Positions 1-5,434 of a stretch of 18,398 bases of DNA are shown piece by piece. The position numbers and the translations under genes were made by a program. Every line of letters starts with the position of its first letter. The first letter of the stretch is position 1. The notes beneath the pieces were generated by a model that saw only the letters and a program-made list of their open reading frames with translations, did not search any database and had not been told where the DNA came from. Source of the DNA: Chloroflexota bacterium (GTDB lineage Bacteria; Chloroflexota; Dehalococcoidia; SM23-28-2; RBG-16-64-32); assembly GCA_005880055.1 (NCBI GenBank), contig VBJS01000029.1, forward strand, positions 1 to 18,398, in the 5' to 3' direction.

Positions 1-871
1 CGCCCTTCATCGACTCCATGCCCGCCGCCGGCTTGATGGAGATGCCACCGGAGTCAAAAGTGATCCCTTTGCCCAGAAGACCCAGGATCGAGTCGCTGTC
101 CGGCTTGCCGCGGTACTTGATGATGATGAAGCGCGGCGGCTGGGTGGAGCCAAGGGCCACTCCGATCAAGGCGCCCATCCCCAGCTCTTTAATCTGGCCT
201 TCGTGCAGGACCTCGCACTCCAACCCGGCTTCGCCGGCCAGCACCTGTGCCCGCTCTGCCAGCCCGGCTGGTGGCAACGCGTTCGCGGGCTCGTTCGCCA
301 TATCCCGTGTGTGGTTGGCCGCCTCCGCCATGATCCTGCCCCGCTCCACTCCACGGCGCACCGCGTCGAGCTTCGACTGATCGTTCTCAATGATGTGCAG
401 CGTCTCGATGTCGCCGGTGTCGTTGTCGCCGTTCTGCTTGTAACGGCGGAAGCGGTAGCCGCCCATAATCGCGCCTTCGGTAATGGCCTGTGCGCACGCT
501 TCCGGGTCCAGCCCGGCGATCCCCGCGCCGTGCACTATCGTCGCCACGCTCTTAGCTCCAGTTGACCGCGCGCGGCGCACGGCGGCGCCCATTAGGTCAC
601 GGATTACGTTCAGGTTGAAGTTCTCTTGCTTGCCCAGTCCCGCGACCAGCACGCGTGGTGCGGGAACGCGTCCGAGCGTGTGGACCAGCGTCATCTCACC
701 CGTCTTCCCCTTGATCTCCCCCTCGGAGATGAGCTGGCTAATGCCGTTCCCCAGCGCCCGGTCTACCGCACCGGTCGCCCCGCCGGGGCTGGTAACGCCC
801 TCGAAGAGGTTGATGATGATCGCCTTGGCCGGGTGCTGAACGATATCGCCCGCTTCTACCTTGATCTCCAC
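1..871 (-). CDS. pepA: Leucyl aminopeptidase (M17 family), 5' part; C-terminus cut by window edge
   Basis: This is a cytosolic dizinc aminopeptidase that releases N-terminal residues from peptides. About 290 residues are visible. They begin at a GTG (869-871) preceded by GGAGAAGAC, a good Shine-Dalgarno; no ATG fits the conserved N-terminus (MEIKVEAGDIV). The N-terminal macro-like domain is followed by the start of the catalytic domain. It carries the M17 signature GKGITFDSGGISIKP, with metal-binding/catalytic Lys about 268 and Asp about 273, and reaches '..PAAGMESMKG' at the edge, so the remaining metal ligands (D, D, E) and the NTDAEGR motif lie outside. It is downstream of, and codirectional with, the dapA operon, but a sigma70-like promoter at 914-943 suggests its own transcript. 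The family assignment is secure. Confidence 0.93.
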   Translation of the reverse strand, partial: MEIKVEAGDIVQHPAKAIIINLFEGVTSPGGATGAVDRALGNGISQLISEGEIKGKTGEMTLVHTLGRVPAPRVLVAGLGKQENFNLNVIRDLMGAAVRRARSTGAKSVATIVHGAGIAGLDPEACAQAITEGAIMGGYRFRRYKQNGDNDTGDIETLHIIENDQSKLDAVRRGVERGRIMAEAANHTRDMANEPANALPPAGLAERAQVLAGEAGLECEVLHEGQIKELGMGALIGVALGSTQPPRFIIIKYRGKPDSDSILGLLGKGITFDSGGISIKPAAGMESMKG

Positions 872-913
872 ACGTCTTCTCCTTCAGTTATGCGTTCCGT
901 GGGGGACAGACAG

Positions 914-943
914 ATGATAGCGAGCGGCGCAGCGGGTGGTCAA
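914..943 (-). promoter_or_regulatory. Putative sigma70-type promoter of pepA
   Basis: On the minus strand, TTGACC (938-943) and TATCAT (914-919) are separated by 18 bp. A start site near 907 would give a leader of roughly 35 nt before the pepA GTG. This is seen in sequence only. Confidence 0.5.
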
Positions 944-1032
944 AACGAGGCTGGACCGGGGAAGACGCGAGGCCCTCGAACGGGACGCGGACAACTGCAT
1001 GCGGCGCCCACATCGGCGGATCCCTTGTTCCT

Positions 1033-1049
1033 CCCGACGGGCCGTCCGG
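1033..1049 (-). terminator. Weak inverted repeat downstream of the PH-like gene; possible terminator
   Basis: GACG-GGC-CGTC with flanking CC/GG pairs lies about 30 bp past the stop of the 1078-1530 gene. There is no T-run, so intrinsic termination is doubtful. The surrounding 872-1077 gap otherwise holds only the pepA promoter and leader. The stretch near 1020-1062 (reading GTCATCCTG...GGATCC on the minus strand) resembles a common interspersed repeat but is degenerate. Confidence 0.2.
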
Positions 1050-1077
1050 CAGGATGACAAAATGAAGACGGCAGCGA

Positions 1078-1530
1078 CTACTTATGGCCGGCGCGGCGGG
1101 TCCCCGTGCTCCGGCGTCGGGGACGCTTGGACGCCGCCACCGGTGCTGCCGGCTGCCGTAGGCCCGCCCGCTCCTCAAGCGCTGCCACGAATTCGCCCGG
1201 CTGCTCTAGCGAGACGCAGATGCGGTCACAGGGGAAGACCAGCCAGGCGCGCGAACGCTTCTTCAGCCGTACCTCCACCACCCCGTCGAAGGAGCCGACC
1301 AGACCGATCACGCCTCGCAGGTTGCTACGCCAGCCGATACCGTAGAGCAGCGGCCAGCTCCGCGGGAAGGCTGATTGGATCTCCTCGTACGGTATCGTGC
1401 GGTCAAATAGTAGCCCGAAGCGAAAGCGGAGGCCGCGTTCCGCCAGCTCGACGTACGAATTCCGGCTCGTCGCGCCGCCCGCCAGCAGGAACGGGCGCCA
1501 AACCGGGTCCATGCGAATTGCGAATCGCAC
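1078..1530 (-). CDS. Hypothetical protein with a bacterial PH-like fold
   Basis: A 150-residue soluble protein of unknown function. The central part (about residues 25-110) reads like a bacterial PH domain: 'GLRFRFGLLFDRTIPYEEIQ', then a series of short beta strands, then 'ICVSLEQPGEFVAALEE', a typical closing helix. The C-terminus is a basic Arg/Ala-rich tail without clear structure. The listed start is a GTG two bases after the stop of the upstream aldo/keto reductase gene. An ATG at 1510-1512 (MDPVWRPF...) is an equally good choice, giving 144 residues. Neither start has a strong Shine-Dalgarno, consistent with translational coupling in the dapA-AKR operon. The PH assignment is pattern-based and tentative. 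Confidence 0.65.
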   Translation of the reverse strand: MRFAIRMDPVWRPFLLAGGATSRNSYVELAERGLRFRFGLLFDRTIPYEEIQSAFPRSWPLLYGIGWRSNLRGVIGLVGSFDGVVEVRLKKRSRAWLVFPCDRICVSLEQPGEFVAALEERAGLRQPAAPVAASKRPRRRSTGTRRAGHK

Positions 1531-1532
1531 CG

Positions 1533-2477
1533 CTACGCCGCTTCCCGCCGCGTGGCCGCATCCACCTGCGCCAGCTCGTCCGGCGTCAGCCGGTTGCCCG
1601 CTGCCACGTTCTGCTCTACCTGCTCCGGCTTGGTCGCCCCGGCGATTACGCTGGAAACATACGGCTGGCTGGCGAGCCAGCCGATCGCCAGGGCCAGCAT
1701 ACTCTTGCCCAACGAGTCCGCAACATCCTGGAGTTTGCCGAGTATGTGGAAGTTCCGCTCGGAGAGGACTTGCTGCCCGCGCGCGCCCCAGGCGGCCAGA
1801 CGCGTATCCTCCGGGGGCGGCTCGCCCTGGCGGTACTTACCGGTCAAGAAGCCGCTTGCCAGCGGGAAGTATGGCAGCACTCCCAGCCCGTAGGCATTGC
1901 AGGCGGGCACCACTTCGCGCTCTACACGCCGGTCCAGCAGGTTGTATTCGTTCTGCGCGGAGACGAGCGGCGAGAGGTGATTCACGCGGGCCGTCCACTG
2001 CGCGTCGGCGATCTGCCAGCCGCTGAAGTTGGAACAGCCGATGTAGCGCACCTTGCCCGAGCGCACCAGGTCATCCATCGCTGGTAGCGTCTCCTCGATC
2101 GGTGTGGCCGGGTCCGGGAAGTGTATCTGGTAGAGGTCGATCCAATCGGTGCCTAGGCGACCAAGCGAGTCCTCCGCCGCCTGAATCAGGTGCCGTCGCG
2201 AGGTCCCCTTGTTGAGCACGCCGCCCCCTACCGGCCCGGCGAACTTCGTCGCCAGCACCACTTCTTTGCGGCGAGGGCCGAGAGCGGCGCCGAGGAACTC
2301 CTCGGACCGCGTGCCGCCGTAGATGTTGGCCGTATCGAAGAATGTGACGCCCAGTTCCAGTGCCTTCTGCACGACGGCCGCGCTCTGCTCTTTATCGCAC
2401 CGCATCCCGAAGTTGTTGCATCCCAGTCCGACGGCAGAGACCTGGAGCCCGGAGCGGCCGAGATTCTTGTATTCCAC
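1533..2477 (-). CDS. Aldo/keto reductase
   Basis: A 314-residue NADPH-dependent oxidoreductase with a (beta/alpha)8 barrel fold. The family's catalytic tetrad is all visible: Asp48 and Tyr53 in GVTFFDTANIYG, Lys78 in ATKF, and His119 in YQIHFPD. The C-terminal cofactor region 'SSVIAGATKPEQVEQNV' is typical of the YajO/Tas/Kv-beta-like AKR subgroup. The start is a GTG four bases after the dapA stop, so it is probably translated from the dapA message by coupling. The substrate cannot be inferred from sequence, and co-transcription with dapA does not prove a role in lysine synthesis. Confidence 0.93.
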   Translation of the reverse strand: MEYKNLGRSGLQVSAVGLGCNNFGMRCDKEQSAAVVQKALELGVTFFDTANIYGGTRSEEFLGAALGPRRKEVVLATKFAGPVGGGVLNKGTSRRHLIQAAEDSLGRLGTDWIDLYQIHFPDPATPIEETLPAMDDLVRSGKVRYIGCSNFSGWQIADAQWTARVNHLSPLVSAQNEYNLLDRRVEREVVPACNAYGLGVLPYFPLASGFLTGKYRQGEPPPEDTRLAAWGARGQQVLSERNFHILGKLQDVADSLGKSMLALAIGWLASQPYVSSVIAGATKPEQVEQNVAAGNRLTPDELAQVDAATRREAA

Positions 2478-2481
2478 GGTG

Positions 2482-3378
2482 TTACACCCGCACCGCGAGG
2501 TCCACTCGGTGCCGGCGCACCTCGGTCATGATCCGTTCGCCGGTCGCATCGTCCGGCATGACGAGCGGGAGCCGCACGCCGCCGACGGGGAATCCGCTGG
2601 CGTTGAGGGCGTGCTTGACCGGCGCCGGGTTGCTACTGGCGGTAAGCAGCATCGTCATCAGGGGTAGCAGCCTGCGGTGGATGTGCGCCGCTTTGGCCGA
2701 ATCGCCCGCCACAACACAGTCGATCATCTCCCGCATCAGGCCGCCGACCAGGTGGGCGCACACGGAGATCACCCCGTAGCCACCGATTGCAAGTATCGGG
2801 AGTGTCAGCGAGTCGTCGCCGCTCCAGACCCGGAAGTGCTCCGGGGCATCCTCGATCACTCGTGCTATTTGCTCGAGATCGCCGGAGGCTTCCTTGACGC
2901 CGGTGATGTTCGGTATCCTGGCCAGCCGCAGCATCGTCTCTGCACTCACGTTCACCGCCGTGCGGCCGGGAATGTTGTAGAGGATGCAAGGCAAGGATGT
3001 CGCCCGCGCGATTGTCTCGAAGTGACGGTAGATGCCCTCCTGAGGCGGCTTGCTGTAGTAAGGCGTGGTGAGGAGAAGCGCGTCCACGCCCGTACGCTCT
3101 GCTTCCCGCGAGAGCTCCACGCTTTCGGCCGTGTTGTAGTTGCCCGTCCCGGCGATGACAGCTCCCCGCCCGCCGACGGCGCGCTTTACCTCGGCAAACA
3201 GCCGCAGCTTCTCCTCGTTCGAGAGTGTCGGCGCCTCGCCGGTGGTCCCGGCGAGGACGATGCCCTCGCTGCCCGAGTCCAGCAGGGCGAGCGCCAGTTC
3301 CGCTGCACGGCGGTAGTCTAGCTGCCCCTCATCGTCGAAGGGCGTGACCATGGCTGTGAGCAGGCGTCCGATTTCCAT
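2482..3378 (-). CDS. dapA: 4-hydroxy-tetrahydrodipicolinate synthase
   Basis: Condenses pyruvate with aspartate semialdehyde, the first committed step of lysine/diaminopimelate synthesis in the cytosol. At 298 residues it has normal length for the family. Visible key residues are the TTGE motif (Thr45-Thr46), the Tyr pair at 107-108, Tyr134 and Arg139 in YNIPGRT, and the Schiff-base Lys162 in GVKEASGD. The ATG is preceded by GGAGGTGCGGAG, one of the best Shine-Dalgarno sequences in the window. It is the first gene of an operon with the aldo/keto reductase and PH-like genes, and is divergent from the selenoprotein gene at 3571. Paralogues in the DapA superfamily (N-acetylneuraminate lyase, KDG aldolase) are less likely given the motif set. 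Confidence 0.95.
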   Translation of the reverse strand: MEIGRLLTAMVTPFDDEGQLDYRRAAELALALLDSGSEGIVLAGTTGEAPTLSNEEKLRLFAEVKRAVGGRGAVIAGTGNYNTAESVELSREAERTGVDALLLTTPYYSKPPQEGIYRHFETIARATSLPCILYNIPGRTAVNVSAETMLRLARIPNITGVKEASGDLEQIARVIEDAPEHFRVWSGDDSLTLPILAIGGYGVISVCAHLVGGLMREMIDCVVAGDSAKAAHIHRRLLPLMTMLLTASSNPAPVKHALNASGFPVGGVRLPLVMPDDATGERIMTEVRRHRVDLAVRV

Positions 3379-3412
3379 CTCCGCACCTCCACGTGGCGTT
3401 CAGCGTGGGCAA

Positions 3413-3418
3413 ATCATA
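3413..3418 (-). promoter_or_regulatory. Putative -10 box of the dapA operon
   Basis: TATGAT on the minus strand lies 35 bp upstream of the dapA ATG. The best -35 candidate, TTAACC, is only 15 bp upstream, so the promoter is weakly supported. Confidence 0.35.
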
Positions 3419-3447
3419 GCATGGACGTTTGTGGGTTAACGAGAGAT

Positions 3448-3483
3448 GCCGGGCGCGGCGCTCCGCGGGCTTGTCTGCCCGGC
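3448..3483. other. Nested inverted repeat between the divergent dapA and FTR genes
   Basis: GCCGGGC (3448-3454) pairs perfectly with GCCCGGC (3477-3483). Inside, CGCGG (3454-3458) can pair with CCGCG (3463-3467) as an alternative or nested stem. It sits between the dapA -10 box and the plus-strand selenoprotein gene. A weak plus-strand promoter-like pair (TTGTCT 3471-3476, TAGCCT 3494-3499, 17-bp spacer) overlaps its right arm. It could be an operator, an insulating terminator or chance in GC-rich DNA. Confidence 0.3.
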
Positions 3484-3570
3484 CCTCGTAACGTAGCCTA
3501 GACTTGGCACAGAGGCCCGGCGGCAGGAGGTCGATCGCCCTCATCGAGGTTGGCGCAAGGAGCGAAAGAG

Positions 3571-4005
3571 ATGCCAAAAGAGGTTACCTTCGAGGAGGCG
3601 CTAGAACGCGCCAGGCGTATGTCCGAGCGGTACGTGGAGAAGGGGCCCTACGAGTTCTTCCCGCTGCCGGAAATCGTCGATGAGGTGCAGCGGGGCCTCG
3701 CCAAGAACCTGGTCAACCACGGGAGGCTCTTCTGCCCCTGAATGACCTTATCCGGCGATCCTGATGAGGATCGCAAGAAGATCTGCCCCTGCGAGCGCCA
3801 CCACGAGGACATCGCGCGGGACGGGTTCTGTATCTGAATGTTTTTCGTAAGCGAAGAGTATCTTCGCTCATACCAGGAAACAGGCGATTTCGGGGCCAGC
3901 ACGTTGGGGGAGGTGGCCCCGCTGGGCGAGACGCTCTTTCCGGAAGAGGAGGAGGGAGCCGAGCGCATCGCCAAGAGCAAGCGCGGGCCGAAGACGCCGG
4001 TCTAA
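3571..4005 (+). CDS. Ferredoxin:thioredoxin reductase catalytic subunit homologue with two selenocysteines (UGA codons at 3739 and 3835)
   Basis: A 144-residue product if both in-frame UGA codons are read as Sec. FTR catalytic subunits pass ferredoxin electrons through a [4Fe-4S] cluster to a redox-active disulfide that reduces thioredoxin. Residues 27-54 (YEFFPLPEIVDEVQRGLAKN..) match the family N-terminus. The motif set is C55-P-U57, X14, C72-P-C74, X12, C87-I-U89, where the family has CPC, CPC and CxC. Both UGA codons therefore replace the two disulfide-forming Cys, while the four cluster ligands (55, 72, 74, 87) stay Cys. Homology continues across both codons without frameshift ('SGDPDEDRKKICPC' between them, 'FFVSEEYL' after). 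Start ATG 3571 has AAGGAG eight bases upstream; a TTG at 3550 is a poorer alternative. Each UGA is followed by a SECIS-like hairpin. A residue 100-144 acidic tail extends past the usual family end. Ordinary gene callers would report 63-codon and smaller fragments. The FTR family call is strong; Sec is inferred. Confidence 0.85.
3739..3774 (+). promoter_or_regulatory. Sec UGA codon 57 and its bacterial SECIS-like hairpin
   Basis: The UGA is at 3739-3741. A perfect 7-bp stem GCGATCC/GGATCGC (3755-3761 with 3768-3774) encloses the 6-nt loop UGAUGA, with G at the second loop position. The apical loop begins 20 nt after the UGA. These features fit the published bacterial SECIS pattern (small apical loop with an early G, roughly 16-37 nt from the UGA) recognised by SelB. 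Confidence 0.8.
3835..3868 (+). promoter_or_regulatory. Sec UGA codon 89 and its bacterial SECIS-like hairpin
   Basis: The UGA is at 3835-3837. A perfect 7-bp stem AGCGAAG/CTTCGCT (3850-3856 with 3862-3868) encloses the 5-nt loop AGUAU, again with G at the second loop position. The loop begins 19 nt after the UGA, almost the same geometry as the first element although the stem sequence is entirely different. Confidence 0.8.
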
Positions 4006-4257
4006 GCCCGTTCTTCGTAAGCTCACCCTTCGACTCTGCGCGCTCAGGGGGAACGGGAGGGGTCCACACCAGGAGACGGGAGACTTCGGCGCGAGCACGC
4101 TGGGCGAGGTGGTCCCGCTGGGCGAGACGCTCTTTCCGGAAGAGGAGGAAGGCGCGGAGCGCATCGCGAAGACCAAGGGCGGGCCGAAGACAGCGAGCGA
4201 ACAGGGGTCTTCGCAAGCTCACCCTTCGACTGCTCCGCGCTCAGCGCGAACGGCGGG
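3871..4257 (+). repeat. Tandem duplication with 196-bp period covering the FTR 3' end
   Basis: Unit 1 (about 3871-4060) and unit 2 (about 4067-4257) align without gaps in the coding part at a constant offset of 196 bp. Each unit has the last 40 or so FTR codons followed by an intergenic piece holding a 'AAGCTCACCCTTCGACT...GCTCAG...GAACGG' element (4019-4057 and 4215-4256). The coding part differs at 17 of 126 bases, and 13 of those changes are synonymous. The CCCTTCGAC...GAACGG element resembles a palindromic interspersed repeat common in Chloroflexota-like genomes (from memory). In unit 1, CCCGTTC (4007-4013) can also pair with GAACGGG (4051-4057), which could act as the 3' hairpin of the FTR message. 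Confidence 0.75.
4067..4201 (+). pseudogene. Remnant of a second FTR C-terminal region
   Basis: The frame starting at 4067 encodes HQETGDFGASTLGEVV, then PLGETLFPEEEEGAERIA, closely matching residues 101-142 of the upstream selenoprotein with only four amino-acid changes. No CPC/CxC region, SECIS or plausible start precedes it. A 196-bp period puts it in a different frame from the intact gene. Downstream the frame stays open to 4447 but becomes low-complexity Arg/Pro/Gly-rich sequence read through the interspersed repeat. It is best treated as a gene fragment, not a protein. Confidence 0.6.
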
Positions 4258-4475
4258 GTCGCACGTGTGGCCACGGGACCTCCCGTGCCCCGAGCCGCAG
4301 GCGAGGAGTATACGGGTGGGCGGGCGGGCACCTTTTCCACGGGAGGAGGCGGAGGGTGGGGAACCCGGTCGGCACAGCGTCTCGCGAACGCAAAGATGCG
4401 GCGGCCGGTGCCCTACGGCTCTTATAAACACAAGCAGCCGCCCCTGAAGGCGGCGGTCATACAGGATACGGGTGG
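4258..4475. other. Intergenic stretch without recognisable genes
   Basis: Lies between the FTR duplication and the convergent desulforedoxin genes. It is GC-rich with purine runs near 4340-4362. ORFs on both strands give Arg/Pro/Gly-rich translations without domain character. No tRNA, CRISPR or clear terminator is visible. Confidence 0.5.
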
Positions 4476-4619
4476 TTAGTCTGCGCTCGGCAGCACCTTG
4501 GGTTGCATCAGCTCCATCGGCTTGCCGCAGCACTCAATGGCGCCGTCGCCGGCCTTGATGCAGAGGACCTCTGTGTTACAGACCTCGCACTGAAACCGCT
4601 TGCCCAACTGGTTCGCCAA
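4476..4619 (-). CDS. Desulforedoxin-type mini-protein, copy 2
   Basis: A 47-residue protein that is too short for normal ORF cut-offs. It begins with TTG at 4617-4619, five to six bases after GGAGGG, a strong Shine-Dalgarno that decides the start. The sequence opens with MANQLGKRFQCEVC and carries C-x2-C-x15-C-C (Cys 11, 14, 30, 31), the exact spacing of the Fe(Cys)4 site of Desulfovibrio desulforedoxin (36 aa, homodimer) and of the N-terminal domain of desulfoferrodoxin. It is a close tandem paralogue of the gene ending at 4632, 12 bp upstream, and has an eight-residue C-terminal extension and an extra Cys20. The likely role is small-protein electron transfer, perhaps to oxygen or peroxide defence; the bound metal (Fe or Zn) is not known. 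Confidence 0.85.
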   Translation of the reverse strand: MANQLGKRFQCEVCNTEVLCIKAGDGAIECCGKPMELMQPKVLPSAD

Positions 4620-4631
4620 CGTTCCCTCCGC

Positions 4632-4751
4632 CTACTGCTTCTGCTGCATCGGCTCCCCGCAGCAGCCCAGCGCGCCGTCGCCGCCTTTCGTCACGATCAT
4701 CTCTGTGCCGCACACTGTGCACTGGTAGCGCTTGCCTACCTGGTTCGCCAC
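4632..4751 (-). CDS. Desulforedoxin-type mini-protein, copy 1
   Basis: A 39-residue protein beginning with GTG at 4749-4751, after an AAGGGTG purine stretch about nine bases upstream. It reads MANQVGKRYQCTVC, then GGDGALGCCGEPM, with the desulforedoxin ligand pattern C-x2-C-x15-C-C at 11, 14, 30 and 31. Length and spacing match desulforedoxin almost exactly; full-length superoxide reductase would need a second domain that is absent. It is first of a two-gene operon with its paralogue (4476-4619), and the pair points toward the selenoprotein FTR. Zinc-ribbon function is the main alternative to an iron rubredoxin-like centre. Confidence 0.85.
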   Translation of the reverse strand: MANQVGKRYQCTVCGTEMIVTKGGDGALGCCGEPMQQKQ

Positions 4752-4871
4752 TAATACGTCACCCTTCCCCAAAAGAGAAATTTCGGGGCCAACCGACCCT
4801 TACAGCGCGCAATATAGCGCAGCGCCAGGAGCGAGTCAACCGAACAGACATCCCCCCGCAGCGCGCCGGGG

Positions 4872-5375
4872 CTACTGTACGATGATCTGCCCACCCATTG
4901 AGCCCGGGTGGAAGTCGCAGTGGAAGGTGTAGGCGCCCGCCACCGCCGGCGCAAAGCTCACCTCGCCGGTTTGGCCGCCGCCGATCGTCTCCGGCTCGGT
5001 GACGATATCGTCGTCTGTGTTGTATTCGCCATCGAACCCCGCGATGCGCAGGTTATGCGGCTGCTGATCGTTGTTTGTCACGCGCACTGTTACGACGTCC
5101 CCCAAGGGTACGAGCAGCTTATTGCCAATATACTTCGCATCCCGGACGCTGATGCCGATAACGTTGCCTTCGGCCCGCGTAGCGTCCTCGTCCAGGGGCT
5201 GGACGGGATCCGGCTGCTTCAGGACTATCGATGGGGAAGGCGCGCCCGGGGAGGCGGCCTGCGTCGTCGCCGGGTTACTGTTGTCATCGCTGCTGCCGCA
5301 GGAGACGAGGAAAAGCGTCGCCGTCACGACAAGCAGGGCGACTGCTGTAAGAGTGGAGCGTGCGGGCGGGATCAC
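4872..5375 (-). CDS. Cupredoxin (plastocyanin-like) lipoprotein
   Basis: A 167-residue exported copper protein. The chosen GTG (5373-5375) has AAGG seven bases upstream and gives a standard lipoprotein signal (residues 8-26, ALLVVTATLFLVSC) with lipobox Cys26. The longer reading frame upstream to 5483 would bury the signal and is rejected. A Pro/Ser/Ala linker (about 30-65) leads to a cupredoxin domain (70-167) with a complete type-1 copper ligand set: His107 in QQPHNLR, then Cys153, His156 and Met160 in FHCDFHPGSM. It is the last gene of the cytochrome b operon and a clear paralogue of the C-terminal domain of the preceding cytochrome c fusion. The likely role is a membrane-anchored electron carrier receiving electrons from the Rieske/cytochrome complex. 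Confidence 0.88.
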   Translation of the reverse strand: MIPPARSTLTAVALLVVTATLFLVSCGSSDDNSNPATTQAASPGAPSPSIVLKQPDPVQPLDEDATRAEGNVIGISVRDAKYIGNKLLVPLGDVVTVRVTNNDQQPHNLRIAGFDGEYNTDDDIVTEPETIGGGQTGEVSFAPAVAGAYTFHCDFHPGSMGGQIIVQ

Positions 5376-5434
5376 GCGATTACCTTGGGGGCGATTATCA
5401 CCTCGGCCCGCATGTTGCCGGAAGCGGCGGGCCG

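Noticed and set aside
936..2087. A 383-codon plus-strand ORF.
   Set aside because: It overlaps the aldo/keto reductase and PH-like genes on the other strand and its Arg/Pro-rich translation has no domain character.
3550..3741. A 63-residue stand-alone ORF ending at the first UGA.
   Set aside because: It stops after the CP of a CPC motif and family homology continues in the same frame past the UGA; a truncated protein would lack all cluster ligands but one.
3739..3837. UGA read as Trp or Cys through a variant genetic code, or plain nonsense mutations.
   Set aside because: UGA ends at least four other intact genes here, Trp would not suit these columns, and each UGA has a SECIS-like hairpin. 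Decay would not target exactly the two disulfide Cys.
4109..4447. A 112-residue plus-strand ORF starting inside the duplicated FTR tail.
   Set aside because: Only the first third is homologous; the rest is low-complexity read-through of an interspersed repeat, without a ribosome site.
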